In this document: positions 8,730 through 17,377 of the stretch, in pieces
How the letters are laid out: each line of letters begins with the position of its first letter
Position numbering within the stretch: the first letter of the stretch is position 1
Assembly: GCA_040387515.1 (NCBI GenBank)
Contig: JAZKDP010000036.1
Location: 1 to 64,000, forward strand
From: Methylotenera_A sp040387515
Lineage (GTDB): Bacteria; Pseudomonadota; Gammaproteobacteria; Burkholderiales; Methylophilaceae
Direction: 5' to 3'
Length of the DNA stretch: 64,000 bases
Made by a program: the position numbers and the translations under genes
The notes under the pieces: model-generated
Databases searched by the model: none
What the model saw: the letters and a program-made list of their open reading frames with translations, nothing else
What the model was told of the DNA's origin: nothing

Positions 8730-11700
8730 ATGCAGAATCCACAAAGCCTAATTACCCATTTAGTCAGTCAGTTAAATAGCTGTATGTTGGCAGATCGATT
8801 TTCTCTAAAAAATCGTCTGAATCAAGCAAAAACGTTATTGCAACAAAACAAGAGCGCTGAAAAAGCGCTGAATGAGATTGCCCACAAGATACGCAATTCA
8901 CAAGCTAAATTTGCCTTACGTTTAAGCAAATTACCCAAGCCAGAATATTCGCTTGAGTTGCCAGTTTCATCGCGCCGCGATGAGATTGCTGCGGCGATTA
9001 AAAACCACCAAGTGGTGATTGTGTGCGGTGAAACTGGCTCTGGTAAAACGACGCAATTGCCTAAAATCTGCTTGGAACTCGGGCGAGGCGTTTCTGGTTT
9101 GATTGGCCATACACAACCGCGACGTATTGCGGCGCGTTCAGTGGCATCGCGTATCGCACAAGAGCTACGCAGTCCGCTGGGCGAAGTGGTTGGCTATAAA
9201 GTGCGCTTTAACGATAAGCTTTCAGAGTCCAGTTACATCAAGCTGATGACGGACGGAATTTTACTGGCAGAAACCCAAGGCGATCGCTTTCTGAATGCTT
9301 ATGACACCATCATTATCGATGAAGCGCATGAGCGCAGCTTGAATATTGATTTTTTACTAGGCTATCTAAAACAGTTATTACCAAAACGCCCAGATCTAAA
9401 AATTATCGTCACCTCTGCCACAATCGACGCCGATAGATTTTCGCAGCACTTTAATGGCGCGCCTGTGATTGAAGTTTCAGGGCGGACTTATCCAGTTGAA
9501 ATTCGTTATCGACCATTGGGTAAAGCTGGTTTCCGTGCGAAAGAAATCGCTGAAACTGATAATGCGCCGTTTGATTTAGAAGAAACAGATTTTTCATCTG
9601 AAAATCTGTTGGGTATTCCGCGCAAAGCCAAAACAGAAGCGCGCTGGCTTGAGGAAGACGATGAAGAGGAGGCGATTGAAGAAGCGATTCTAGATGCCGC
9701 TGATGATTTATTGCGACAAGGTGATGGCGATATTCTGGTATTTTTGCCAGGTGAGCGTGAGATTCGCGATACCGCAGAGCATTTGCGCAAATATCAAGGC
9801 CGTTCAGCCAAGCTAAAACACATTGAAGTTTTGCCCTTATTTGCGCGCTTAAGTATTGAAGATCAACAAAAAATATTTAGAAGTCATAGCTCGCGTCGTA
9901 TCGTTTTGGCGACTAACGTGGCAGAAACCTCGCTCACTGTGCCTGGTATTAAATATGTGATTGACGCTGGATTGGCGCGGATGAGCCGTTATAGCTCGCG
10001 CGCAAAAGTAGAGCAATTGCAAATAGAGAAGATTAGCCAAGCGGCAGCGAAACAACGTGCAGGGCGTTGCGGTCGGGTTTCTAACGGCATTTGTGTGCGC
10101 TTGTATTCTGAGCAGGATTTTGATGGGCGCCCCGAGTTTACCGAGCCTGAGATTCTGCGAAGTTCACTTGCCAGTGTCATTTTGCGTATGGCAGCGCTAC
10201 GACTTGGCGATGTAGTTGATTTTCCATTTATTGAAGCGCCAAGCTCTAGATTGATCGCCGATGGCTATCTATTACTGCAAGAATTGGGCGCGGTAGACGC
10301 ACGCCGCCAAATCACCGAAACAGGTTTGCAGCTTGCCAAGCTACCGCTAGATCCGCGCGTGGGACGCATGATTTTGGCCGCCAAGCGTGAAGGATGTTTG
10401 AACGAGATTTTGATTATCGCCAGTGTGTTAAGTATTCAAGATCCGCGCGAACGGCCGATGGATAAACGTGAAGCAGCAGATAATGCGCACGCCAAATTCG
10501 CTGGTGAAGGTTCAGATTTCATGAGCTATCTCAAGCTGTGGGACTTTTTTGATAACGCACTAAAAACCAAAAAATCTAATAAAGATTTGCTTAACCAATG
10601 CCACGCTAATTTCTTATCATTTCTACGCTTAAAAGAATGGCGCGAGCTGCACGGCCAGATTAAGCAGATTACCGATGAAATGGACTTTAAGCTTAATGAA
10701 AAAGAAGCCAACTATGAGCAGATTCATAAAGCTTTATTGGCTGGTTTATTAGGTAATATTGGCTTCAAAGATGGTGATAATGACGCATATTCAGGCGCGC
10801 GCGGTATTCGATTTTATGTGGCGCCAGGCTCTACACTTAAAAAGACACGGCCGAAATGGGTGATTGCCGCTGAGTTGGTGGATACCACCAAGTTATACGC
10901 ACGTTGCGTTGCAAAGTTAGAACCAGATTGGATTGAGCCGCTTGCACGCGGGTTAACTGAAAGCCAATATTCTGACCCGCGCTGGGATAGAAAAATGGGC
11001 ATGGTGAACGCTTGGGAACGCGTTTCTCTGTATGGTCTAACCATTATTCCTAAACGTCGTGTGCATTACGGGCCGATTAACGCGACAGAATCGCGCGAAA
11101 TATTCATTCGTGAAGCTTTGGCAAATGGTGAGTTTGATACGCGTGCGGCATTTTTTGTTGCGAATGAACGCCTGATTACGGAAGTTGAAGAGTTAGAACA
11201 CAAAGCGCGTCGCCAAGATGTGCTGGTGGACGAGCACAAGCTATTTGCTTTTTATGACGCAAAAATCCCCGCGGATATTTTTCAAGCAGCCACTTTTGAA
11301 AAGTGGCGTGAAGATGCAGAAACAACAAATCCAAAATTACTGTATTTAACGCGTGATGATTTGATGCGCCATGGCGCAGATGCGATTACTGCGATGCAGT
11401 TTCCTGAAAAAATTACTTTGGATTCTGTGGAAATCAGCCTTAAGTATCGTTTTGAGCCGAATCATGTGTTGGATGGCGTGACCGCAACGATTCCGCTGGC
11501 TTTATTGAACCAATTAAATGCAACCCAAACAGAATGGCTAGTGCCGGGCATGTTGCGTGAAAAGCTCACTTATTTGATTAAAGCTTTACCGAAAACATTC
11601 CGTCGCGTGTGCGTGCCAGTGCCAGAATTTGTGACAGTCTTTTTAGACAAGAATAAAGTTGGTAAAGAGCCAATCAAGCAAGCATTAGCTGCGCATATTC

Positions 11701-12755
11701 AGCATGTGACTACACTCAAGATTGGCGTCGATGATTGGGTAGAAGAAACACCAGCGCATCTGCTGATGAATTTTAGTGTGGTGGATGACGCAGGGCGCGA
11801 GTTGGCGATGGGGCGTGATTGGAATGTGCTGAAAAAACAATTGGGTTCAGCTGCGCAATTAACCTTTAGAAATACGCTGCCAGATATTGAAAAAACAGGA
11901 TTAAAGCAATGGGACTTTGGCGATTTACCTGAAAAGTTATCTTTTGAGCGCGATGGATTAAAGGTAACGGGTTATCCTGCATTGGAAGATAACACCGATA
12001 GTGTTGCAGTTAAATTGTTTGATACAGAATATGCGGCAGGTGTAAATCACCGTAAAGGTGTTTGCAGGCTGATGCGTTTTGAGTTAAAAGAACAAATCAA
12101 GCAGTTGGAAAAAAGTCTGCCGAATTTTAACCAATATGCCCTGACCTTAAGGAATGTCATGTCGCCCGAAGATTTGCGCGAGGATATGGTGACTGCGATT
12201 GCCGACCGCGCTTTTATGGGCGAGGATGATTTGCCGCGCACAAATGCGGATTTTATGACGCTGAAACAACGCGCCCGCACACGCCTGCCAGCGGTTACGC
12301 AAGCGATTGCAAGGCAAGTACAAGCAATCGCGACCGAATATCAATTGTTGATTACACAGCAAAGTAAAATGCCCGCAACGGTTAATCGATTAAAACGCGA
12401 TGTTGAGCAGCAGCTAGGTTTGCTGGTGTATAAAAATTGTTTGTCGCTCACACCTTGGGAGTATTTGCAGCACGTACCGCGCTACCTGAAAGCGTTAAGA
12501 CTAAGGATTGAAAAACAACCCGCTAACCCTGACCGAGATGGAAAAAATGCCGCTAGCGTGGGGTTAACATGGCAAAAATGGCAAGATAAAGTGAACAGCT
12601 TGCAGCAAGCACACCGCGAAGTGCCACAAAATTTACAGAATTTTCGTTGGTTAATAGAAGAATTACGTGTTTCTTTGTTTGCACAAGAACTCAAAACGCC
12701 TATGCCTATCTCAGTTAAACGATTAGATAAAATCTGGGCAGACATGAGCTTATAG
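8730..12755 (+). CDS. hrpA: ATP-dependent RNA helicase HrpA
   Basis: This 1341-residue DEAH/RHA-family helicase is of the usual HrpA size. Walker A GETGSGKTTQ lies near residue 100, the DEAH box (IIIDEAHERSLNIDFLLGYL) near 197, followed by VTSATIDADRF and QRAGRCGRVSNG of the second RecA domain. The helicase-associated and OB-fold regions follow to about residue 700, then the long HrpA-specific C-terminal region (DUF3418). Bacterial HrpA acts in the cytoplasm on mRNA and stalled ribosomes. The residues LVSQLNSCMLADRF near the N-terminus align with the beginning of other HrpA proteins, supporting ATG 8730. An insertion of acidic residues (EEDDEEEAIEEAI) occurs around 310. The stop codon touches the next gene. 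Confidence 0.95.
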   Translation: MQNPQSLITHLVSQLNSCMLADRFSLKNRLNQAKTLLQQNKSAEKALNEIAHKIRNSQAKFALRLSKLPKPEYSLELPVSSRRDEIAAAIKNHQVVIVCGETGSGKTTQLPKICLELGRGVSGLIGHTQPRRIAARSVASRIAQELRSPLGEVVGYKVRFNDKLSESSYIKLMTDGILLAETQGDRFLNAYDTIIIDEAHERSLNIDFLLGYLKQLLPKRPDLKIIVTSATIDADRFSQHFNGAPVIEVSGRTYPVEIRYRPLGKAGFRAKEIAETDNAPFDLEETDFSSENLLGIPRKAKTEARWLEEDDEEEAIEEAILDAADDLLRQGDGDILVFLPGEREIRDTAEHLRKYQGRSAKLKHIEVLPLFARLSIEDQQKIFRSHSSRRIVLATNVAETSLTVPGIKYVIDAGLARMSRYSSRAKVEQLQIEKISQAAAKQRAGRCGRVSNGICVRLYSEQDFDGRPEFTEPEILRSSLASVILRMAALRLGDVVDFPFIEAPSSRLIADGYLLLQELGAVDARRQITETGLQLAKLPLDPRVGRMILAAKREGCLNEILIIASVLSIQDPRERPMDKREAADNAHAKFAGEGSDFMSYLKLWDFFDNALKTKKSNKDLLNQCHANFLSFLRLKEWRELHGQIKQITDEMDFKLNEKEANYEQIHKALLAGLLGNIGFKDGDNDAYSGARGIRFYVAPGSTLKKTRPKWVIAAELVDTTKLYARCVAKLEPDWIEPLARGLTESQYSDPRWDRKMGMVNAWERVSLYGLTIIPKRRVHYGPINATESREIFIREALANGEFDTRAAFFVANERLITEVEELEHKARRQDVLVDEHKLFAFYDAKIPADIFQAATFEKWREDAETTNPKLLYLTRDDLMRHGADAITAMQFPEKITLDSVEISLKYRFEPNHVLDGVTATIPLALLNQLNATQTEWLVPGMLREKLTYLIKALPKTFRRVCVPVPEFVTVFLDKNKVGKEPIKQALAAHIQHVTTLKIGVDDWVEETPAHLLMNFSVVDDAGRELAMGRDWNVLKKQLGSAAQLTFRNTLPDIEKTGLKQWDFGDLPEKLSFERDGLKVTGYPALEDNTDSVAVKLFDTEYAAGVNHRKGVCRLMRFELKEQIKQLEKSLPNFNQYALTLRNVMSPEDLREDMVTAIADRAFMGEDDLPRTNADFMTLKQRARTRLPAVTQAIARQVQAIATEYQLLITQQSKMPATVNRLKRDVEQQLGLLVYKNCLSLTPWEYLQHVPRYLKALRLRIEKQPANPDRDGKNAASVGLTWQKWQDKVNSLQQAHREVPQNLQNFRWLIEELRVSLFAQELKTPMPISVKRLDKIWADMSL

Positions 12756-12760
12756 TGTTG

Positions 12761-13693
12761 ATGTTAAATAGTGAACATAGTTTTGATGCATTTTTAGAAA
12801 AGCCGCGTGGTGATCAGGTTTTTCGCATTCAATTTAGCCGTAACACGCTAATTGCGATACTGTTTTCGTTGCTGATTCATGCGTTAATTGCATTTTTTGC
12901 GCTACCACAATTTGAACCAGATAAAGCAGAACTACCTGCGCGTGAATTAGAAGTCAGCTTGGCACCACCGACGCCAGAAAGAAAAGTGGCTGAGTTAGCC
13001 GAAGAACAGCCAGCAACGCCTGTTGAGGTTGTACCAGAACCAGTTGTTAAGCCGAAACCCAAGGTCATCACACAGCAAGTCAATAAACCACCTAAAAAAC
13101 CAGTATTTAAAGTGCCGGATGTTTTAGCGACCAATAAACCTGCGCCAGAAAAAATCCCACCAAATTTGAGCATACCAAAAGAGTCTACTCAAACAGAAAC
13201 GCCGCCAGAAGAGGCTCCGCCGGTAGATATGATGGCGTATGTGAATCAACAGCGAGCAAAGCGTTCAGCGCAAGAATCGGACGCTGCTCGCCAAAATGCG
13301 GAAGCAACCGCGCGAGAATTAGGCCCAAGTGCAGAGCAAATTCGTGATGAAAGAATCAAACAGAATTTCCAAACAGGCGTTAATGGTATTTTTGAAATTA
13401 CTAATTTAGAAGCGCGTAACGCGAGTTTTTCTTTTAACGGCTGGACCAGTAGCGTTAGTAGCGCTAGACGTGAGTTTTTTGAAGTAGAGGCGAAATCAGG
13501 CCAAGATGTGCGTTTGCTAATGATTAAGAAAATGATTAGCTTGATACGACGGCATTATCAGGGTGATTTTAATTGGGAATCACATCGTTTAAATCGCAGC
13601 ATTGTCATGTCGGCAAGGCCGGAAGACAACGCTGGCTTGGAAGAGTTTATGATGCTGGAGTTTTTTGGGCAGAACTACAAAACGGCGTTTTAA
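12761..13693 (+). CDS. TonB-like proline-rich membrane-anchored protein of unknown function
   Basis: The protein has about 310 residues: a short cytoplasmic N-terminus, one membrane helix near residues 30-48 (TLIAILFSLLIHALIAFFAL), a long Pro/Lys/Glu-rich periplasmic stretch about 55-160 with PEPVVKPKPKV, and a C-terminal domain of about 130 residues. The first half looks like TonB or TolA. The C-terminal domain does not show the TonB YP-x-RA pattern, so a role in TonB energy transfer is not established. GTG 12755, TTG 12758 and ATG 12761 are in frame; the first overlaps the hrpA stop by one base. ATG was chosen. The tight spacing indicates translation coupled with hrpA. Confidence 0.75.
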   Translation: MLNSEHSFDAFLEKPRGDQVFRIQFSRNTLIAILFSLLIHALIAFFALPQFEPDKAELPARELEVSLAPPTPERKVAELAEEQPATPVEVVPEPVVKPKPKVITQQVNKPPKKPVFKVPDVLATNKPAPEKIPPNLSIPKESTQTETPPEEAPPVDMMAYVNQQRAKRSAQESDAARQNAEATARELGPSAEQIRDERIKQNFQTGVNGIFEITNLEARNASFSFNGWTSSVSSARREFFEVEAKSGQDVRLLMIKKMISLIRRHYQGDFNWESHRLNRSIVMSARPEDNAGLEEFMMLEFFGQNYKTAF

Positions 13694-13779
13694 GCTTTAA
13701 TAATCAGTTAACTAGTAAGTTTAATAGCTAGTATTGCCGAGTTTTATCGCGATAAGCGCAAGTTAAGATTTAGTGTCGC

Positions 13780-14163
13780 TTAAGGTTTAACTGCGCACTG
13801 CTCTGCAAGCATCCTGCCGACAAACCACATTGCTTCGTCACCTTTTCCTCTCAAGCTATATTTGCCATTGCTGTACATAAAACCAGAAGCTACTTTTTGT
13901 ACAGGCAATGTGATTAATGTTCCATCTGTTAGAGTGACGTCGGCTGCAACATTTTTTATTTCATATTTGGGGATACTGTTTCTGCCGCCACGCACTGTTG
14001 TAAAGCCTTTTTCTGTAAATGTGACGCTTAGATTGGTACCGCGGTCGCATTGATAATCAATATTCTTTGCAAGCACTGGCTTAGTCGCACAGGCGCCGAT
14101 GCTGCCAGCTGTGATGGTTGTAAACAATATAATGAAAATATGCTTTTTTTTGCTTTGTATCAT
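13780..14163 (-). CDS. MliC-like lipoprotein (C-type lysozyme inhibitor family)
   Basis: The 127-residue precursor has a lipobox SIGAC with C25 as the expected lipidated Cys, and a small domain with YQCDRGTNLSVTF, LTDGTLITLPVQ, SGFMYSNGKYSLRGKGDEAMW and a late Cys. This pattern (YxC-x-G, Gly-Tyr, Leu-x-x-Lys-Gly) matches the MliC/PliC family, which protects peptidoglycan by blocking lysozyme. Here the key loop reads LRGKGDEAM. The gene is the last of a minus-strand run with two zinc-chaperone GTPases, 26 bp after the nearer one. Family assignment is good; true inhibitor activity is inference. Confidence 0.75.
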   Translation of the reverse strand: MIQSKKKHIFIILFTTITAGSIGACATKPVLAKNIDYQCDRGTNLSVTFTEKGFTTVRGGRNSIPKYEIKNVAADVTLTDGTLITLPVQKVASGFMYSNGKYSLRGKGDEAMWFVGRMLAEQCAVKP

Positions 14164-14189
14164 GTGAACTCTATTGATTTGTAATTGGT

Positions 14190-15221
14190 TTATACCTGCA
14201 TTAATGTTTTTCTGATGGTTAATTCATCAATGCCTTTGCCAATAATCACAATGCGTGAAATCGGCTCATCTTCATCCCAGCCTTCAAGCAGCGTGGGTGG
14301 GTAGGGCGTAAAATGCACCGCATGAATCGCCAGCGGAGCAGGTTGGTCTTCAGCATGGATGATGCCTTTTAAGCGCAGTAAATTTTTACCATGTGTTTGA
14401 CACAGATTTAGAATCACTGGTTTCAAATCGCGCCAATTAAGCGGTTTTGGCATAAACACGGTGAAACTCACGATTTCATCATCATGTGCTTTTTGCGGCA
14501 AAGTGCCTTTTGGTTTTGCGGTTTTGAGCGGCGCGCGAAGCCAGCGTTGTGGCTCTGCTTGTTTGGACGCAACATCAAATAAACCGACATCAATCACAAA
14601 TTGTGGATCCAACTCCCCATTCAATACGCGGTGCTGAGTTGCGCCTGGGTTGATTGTAATGAGCTTTTCTTTTAATTCGTTTATTTGCTCTGGTGTAGCT
14701 AAATCGGTTTTTGTGATTAACAGAACATCCGCTACCGCCGCTTGTTTCAGTGCTTCGATATTGTCAGCGATTTGCTGTAAACCATATGCCGCATCGATAG
14801 TCACGACAACTGCATCTAGCCTGTAAGTCGATTCAATCACTGGCTCATTCATCAAATTGCCCAGAATTGGACCAGGATCTGCCATGCCGGTGGTTTCGAT
14901 GATTAAGCGTTTAAATTCTGGGATTGCCTGCAGCGCACGCTTAAAAAATAAATCACGCATGGTATCCGCTAATTCATTTTTAAGCGTGCAGCATAAACAG
15001 CCACTACTTAACAAAACCGTATTATCGCCAATATGTTCATTTTCAATATTCTCAGCCAAATTACTATTGGCGAATATTTGATCTAAACCCGCATCACCCA
15101 ACTCGTTGATGATAACCGCGGTGTCTTTCATAGCGGGATCATGCAGTAATTTATTCAGTAAGGTGGTTTTTCCACTGCCTAAGAAGCCAGTGAGCAGGGT
15201 GACGGGAATGCGTTTATCCAT
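14190..15221 (-). CDS. CobW/COG0523 GTPase, putative zinc metallochaperone
   Basis: The 343-residue P-loop GTPase has Walker A GFLGSGKTTLL (residues 12-22), the metal-binding GCLCC motif with C75, C77 and C78, a switch ETTGMADPGPI and the guanine motif TKTD. A CobW C-terminal domain begins near residue 230. Zinc metallochaperones of this family bind Zn at CxCC and deliver it to client enzymes. It lies 58 bp behind the second GTPase gene and downstream of zur, which makes zinc the likely metal. No operator like those upstream of the neighbour is visible in the short gap, so it is probably transcribed from the neighbour's promoter. Confidence 0.88.
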   Translation of the reverse strand: MDKRIPVTLLTGFLGSGKTTLLNKLLHDPAMKDTAVIINELGDAGLDQIFANSNLAENIENEHIGDNTVLLSSGCLCCTLKNELADTMRDLFFKRALQAIPEFKRLIIETTGMADPGPILGNLMNEPVIESTYRLDAVVVTIDAAYGLQQIADNIEALKQAAVADVLLITKTDLATPEQINELKEKLITINPGATQHRVLNGELDPQFVIDVGLFDVASKQAEPQRWLRAPLKTAKPKGTLPQKAHDDEIVSFTVFMPKPLNWRDLKPVILNLCQTHGKNLLRLKGIIHAEDQPAPLAIHAVHFTPYPPTLLEGWDEDEPISRIVIIGKGIDELTIRKTLMQV

Positions 15222-15279
15222 TTTATTTTTTGCTAATATTTATTAAAGTATAAAAGGTCGATTTTAACCTAGATGTAAG

Positions 15280-16515
15280 TCAAGCAGTTTCTAAATCTGA
15301 CTCTGACTCATGTTGATGCCAAATAGGAAATGGATCACTGAGGGCTTTCCAGCCTTGCATGTATTCGCCCATGTCACCCAGTAACATTTCAGTTGGCGTG
15401 AGTAAGCAGTGGTCAAGTTCGGCGATTAATGCCGCTTTGTTCATGTCAATGCCAATCAATACCAATTCTTGTTGCCTGTCGCCGAATGGTTCTTGCCAAC
15501 GGTTTTTAATCTCTTTTAGTTGGTCAATATCTTGCGGCCAATGTTCTTTGGGTGTTGCTGTCCACCAAAAGCCAGCTAATTCATTACGTGAAATAGCACC
15601 AGCTTGCGACCAACTAATGCAAAATTCTGGTCTGGAGGCAATCCAGAAATTGCCTTTTGAGCGAATAACGCCTGGCCATTCCTGACCGAGATAATCATAG
15701 AATCGTTGTGGGTGAAAAGGGCATCGTGCTTTATACACAAAACTGCTGATGCCATATTCTTCACTTTCCGGCACATGCTCACCACGCAATTCTTTTAGCC
15801 AGCCAGCGGCATCTTCCGCCGCTTCAAAGTTAAATAAGCCCGTATTCATTACCGCATCCAACGGTACTTTGCTAAATTGACTGTGTACGATTTTCGCACG
15901 CGGATTAAAAGTTTTTAAAATACCTTCTAATCTGCCGATTTCATCAGCACTCAATAAATCTGTTTTGTTCAAAACCAGCACATCGCAAAATTCAATTTGC
16001 TCTACCAGTAAATCTACAACCGTCCGTTCGTCTTCATCACCCATGCTTTCGCCGCGTTGTGAGATTAGATCGCGCGAACTGTAATCTTTTAAAAAGTTAA
16101 ATCCATCCACGACTGTCACCATTGTGTCTAGCTGTGCCACGTCAGATAAACTCAAGTCATCTTCGCCTCGAAACGTAAACGTTTCTGCCACAGGCAATGG
16201 TTCTGATATGCCTGTTGATTCGATTAACAAATAGTCAAAGCGATTTTCTTTGGCTAAGCGGGTGATTTCTATTAACAAATCTTCACGCAAAGTGCAGCAA
16301 ATGCAGCCATTGCTCATTTCGATTAATTTTTCTTCACTGCGCGATAGCTCTGCGCCACCATTGCGTATCAATTGCGCATCAATATTGATTTCACTCATAT
16401 CATTTACAATGACAGCAACACGTTTGCCTTCGCGATTATTTAAAATGTGATTAAGCAGCGTGGTCTTACCCGCGCCCAAAAAGCCAGATAGAACGGTGAC
16501 TGGGAGTTTTTTCAT
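15280..16515 (-). CDS. CobW/COG0523 GTPase, ZigA-like zinc chaperone under Zur-type operators
   Basis: The GTPase is 411 residues from ATG 16515, chosen over the in-frame ATG at 16542 because AAGGAA lies 7 bases before it and the protein then begins MKKLPVTVLSGFLGAGKTTL like its relatives. GCICC with C71, C73 and C74 is the expected metal site; ESTGISEPLPVAETF and NKTDLL are the switch and guanine motifs. The long C-terminal domain (SFVYKARCPFHPQRFYDYL, then a W-rich segment) resembles the Zur-regulated ZigA subfamily. Two palindromes with TGCAAC half-sites lie 88-160 bp upstream. Role: zinc allocation under zinc limitation. Confidence 0.9.
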   Translation of the reverse strand: MKKLPVTVLSGFLGAGKTTLLNHILNNREGKRVAVIVNDMSEINIDAQLIRNGGAELSRSEEKLIEMSNGCICCTLREDLLIEITRLAKENRFDYLLIESTGISEPLPVAETFTFRGEDDLSLSDVAQLDTMVTVVDGFNFLKDYSSRDLISQRGESMGDEDERTVVDLLVEQIEFCDVLVLNKTDLLSADEIGRLEGILKTFNPRAKIVHSQFSKVPLDAVMNTGLFNFEAAEDAAGWLKELRGEHVPESEEYGISSFVYKARCPFHPQRFYDYLGQEWPGVIRSKGNFWIASRPEFCISWSQAGAISRNELAGFWWTATPKEHWPQDIDQLKEIKNRWQEPFGDRQQELVLIGIDMNKAALIAELDHCLLTPTEMLLGDMGEYMQGWKALSDPFPIWHQHESESDLETA

Positions 16516-16598
16516 GCTGATTCCTTCAAGATGCCTAATCATGTTTTTAATGTGCCGTTGACTTTAGCCATGGCAGATAGATTTAAAATTTCGATTGA

Positions 16599-16625
16599 GT
16601 TTATTGCAACATTGTTGCAATAAAC
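16599..16625 (-). promoter_or_regulatory. 27-bp perfect palindrome, candidate Zur operator 1
   Basis: The half-site GTTTATTGCAACA and its reverse complement flank a single central T, giving a perfect 27-bp palindrome. It lies 84 bp upstream of the chosen start of the COG0523 GTPase gene, just past the zur stop codon. The inner TTGCAACA-T-TGTTGCAA matches the second palindrome. A Fur-family dimer site controlling the GTPase operon is the simplest reading; the link to Zur rests on the neighbourhood. Confidence 0.75.
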
Positions 16626-16650
16626 GGCATGTTAACCACAATGCATAGGT

Positions 16651-16669
16651 AATGCAACATAGTTGCATT
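16651..16669 (-). promoter_or_regulatory. 19-bp palindrome, candidate Zur operator 2
   Basis: AATGCAAC-ATA-GTTGCATT is a perfect dyad around a 3-bp centre. It shares the TGCAAC/GTTGCA arms with operator 1; the centres are 48 bp apart. It lies upstream of operator 1 relative to the GTPase gene. Confidence 0.7.
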
Positions 16670-16748
16670 TTAATGCGGGGGTATTATTGGGTTAAACAGT
16701 GTTAAAAAACTTGGGCTTGAAGGCTGGCTGGAGTGTTTAGTATGAAAG

Positions 16749-17153
16749 TTAAGGTTGGCAGTTGGCGCAAATTCCGCTAATGCTTAAATGCACGTTTTTA
16801 GCGGTGAATCGCTCAGGCAGGCTTTGAGCGATGGCGTCATCCACTTTATCTAAACAATACACCTGTCCGCATTTAGTACATTCAAAATGCGCGTGCTGAT
16901 GTTGGCTTGGTTGTGTGTTGGTCTTGAATCGCCTGGTTTTATCTGGGCTAATCACGCTATGCACAAACCCTTGCGTGGTTAACCAATCTAACACTCTATA
17001 AATCGTTACCCGGTCTATCGGTTCTACAATTTTTTTTTGAATTTCAGGATGCGACAGCGGTAATGGCGCATTTAATAAGGTATCTAACACCAATACCCGC
17101 GCGCTGGTCGGCGTTTGGGATTGCGCTTGTATTAACTCAAAGGCTTTGCTCAT
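16749..17153 (-). CDS. zur: Zinc uptake regulator Zur (Fur family)
   Basis: The Fur-family repressor is 134 residues from ATG 17153. The frame extends to 17189, but the upstream residues do not resemble the family; the start remains uncertain because neither has a strong ribosome binding site. The N-terminal winged helix includes DRVTIYRVLDWL. The C-terminal domain has a His-rich HQHAHFECTKCG and a second pair CANC, which together form the structural zinc site. The role as a zinc rather than iron regulator is inferred from the two COG0523 zinc-chaperone genes directly downstream and the palindromic operators between them. No copy of the operator is seen in front of zur itself. Confidence 0.88.
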   Translation of the reverse strand: MSKAFELIQAQSQTPTSARVLVLDTLLNAPLPLSHPEIQKKIVEPIDRVTIYRVLDWLTTQGFVHSVISPDKTRRFKTNTQPSQHQHAHFECTKCGQVYCLDKVDDAIAQSLPERFTAKNVHLSISGICANCQP

Positions 17154-17377
17154 GGCACGAATATACCGTACTTTTAATGACAGCATCAACAGTAAATTTC
17201 TATAGGATTGAAGACTATGTAAAGTGCGTGCAAAGCGAAAGCAAGGCTTATATCGGAATTAAACAAGCTTAATTGCTTAGAACACATTAAAATTATGCTT
17301 TAAAAAATAATGACGCTTAAAAACGCGTTATTCAAATTAGCACCAAATAAAATTTAAATGAAGAAAAAACAATCCCA

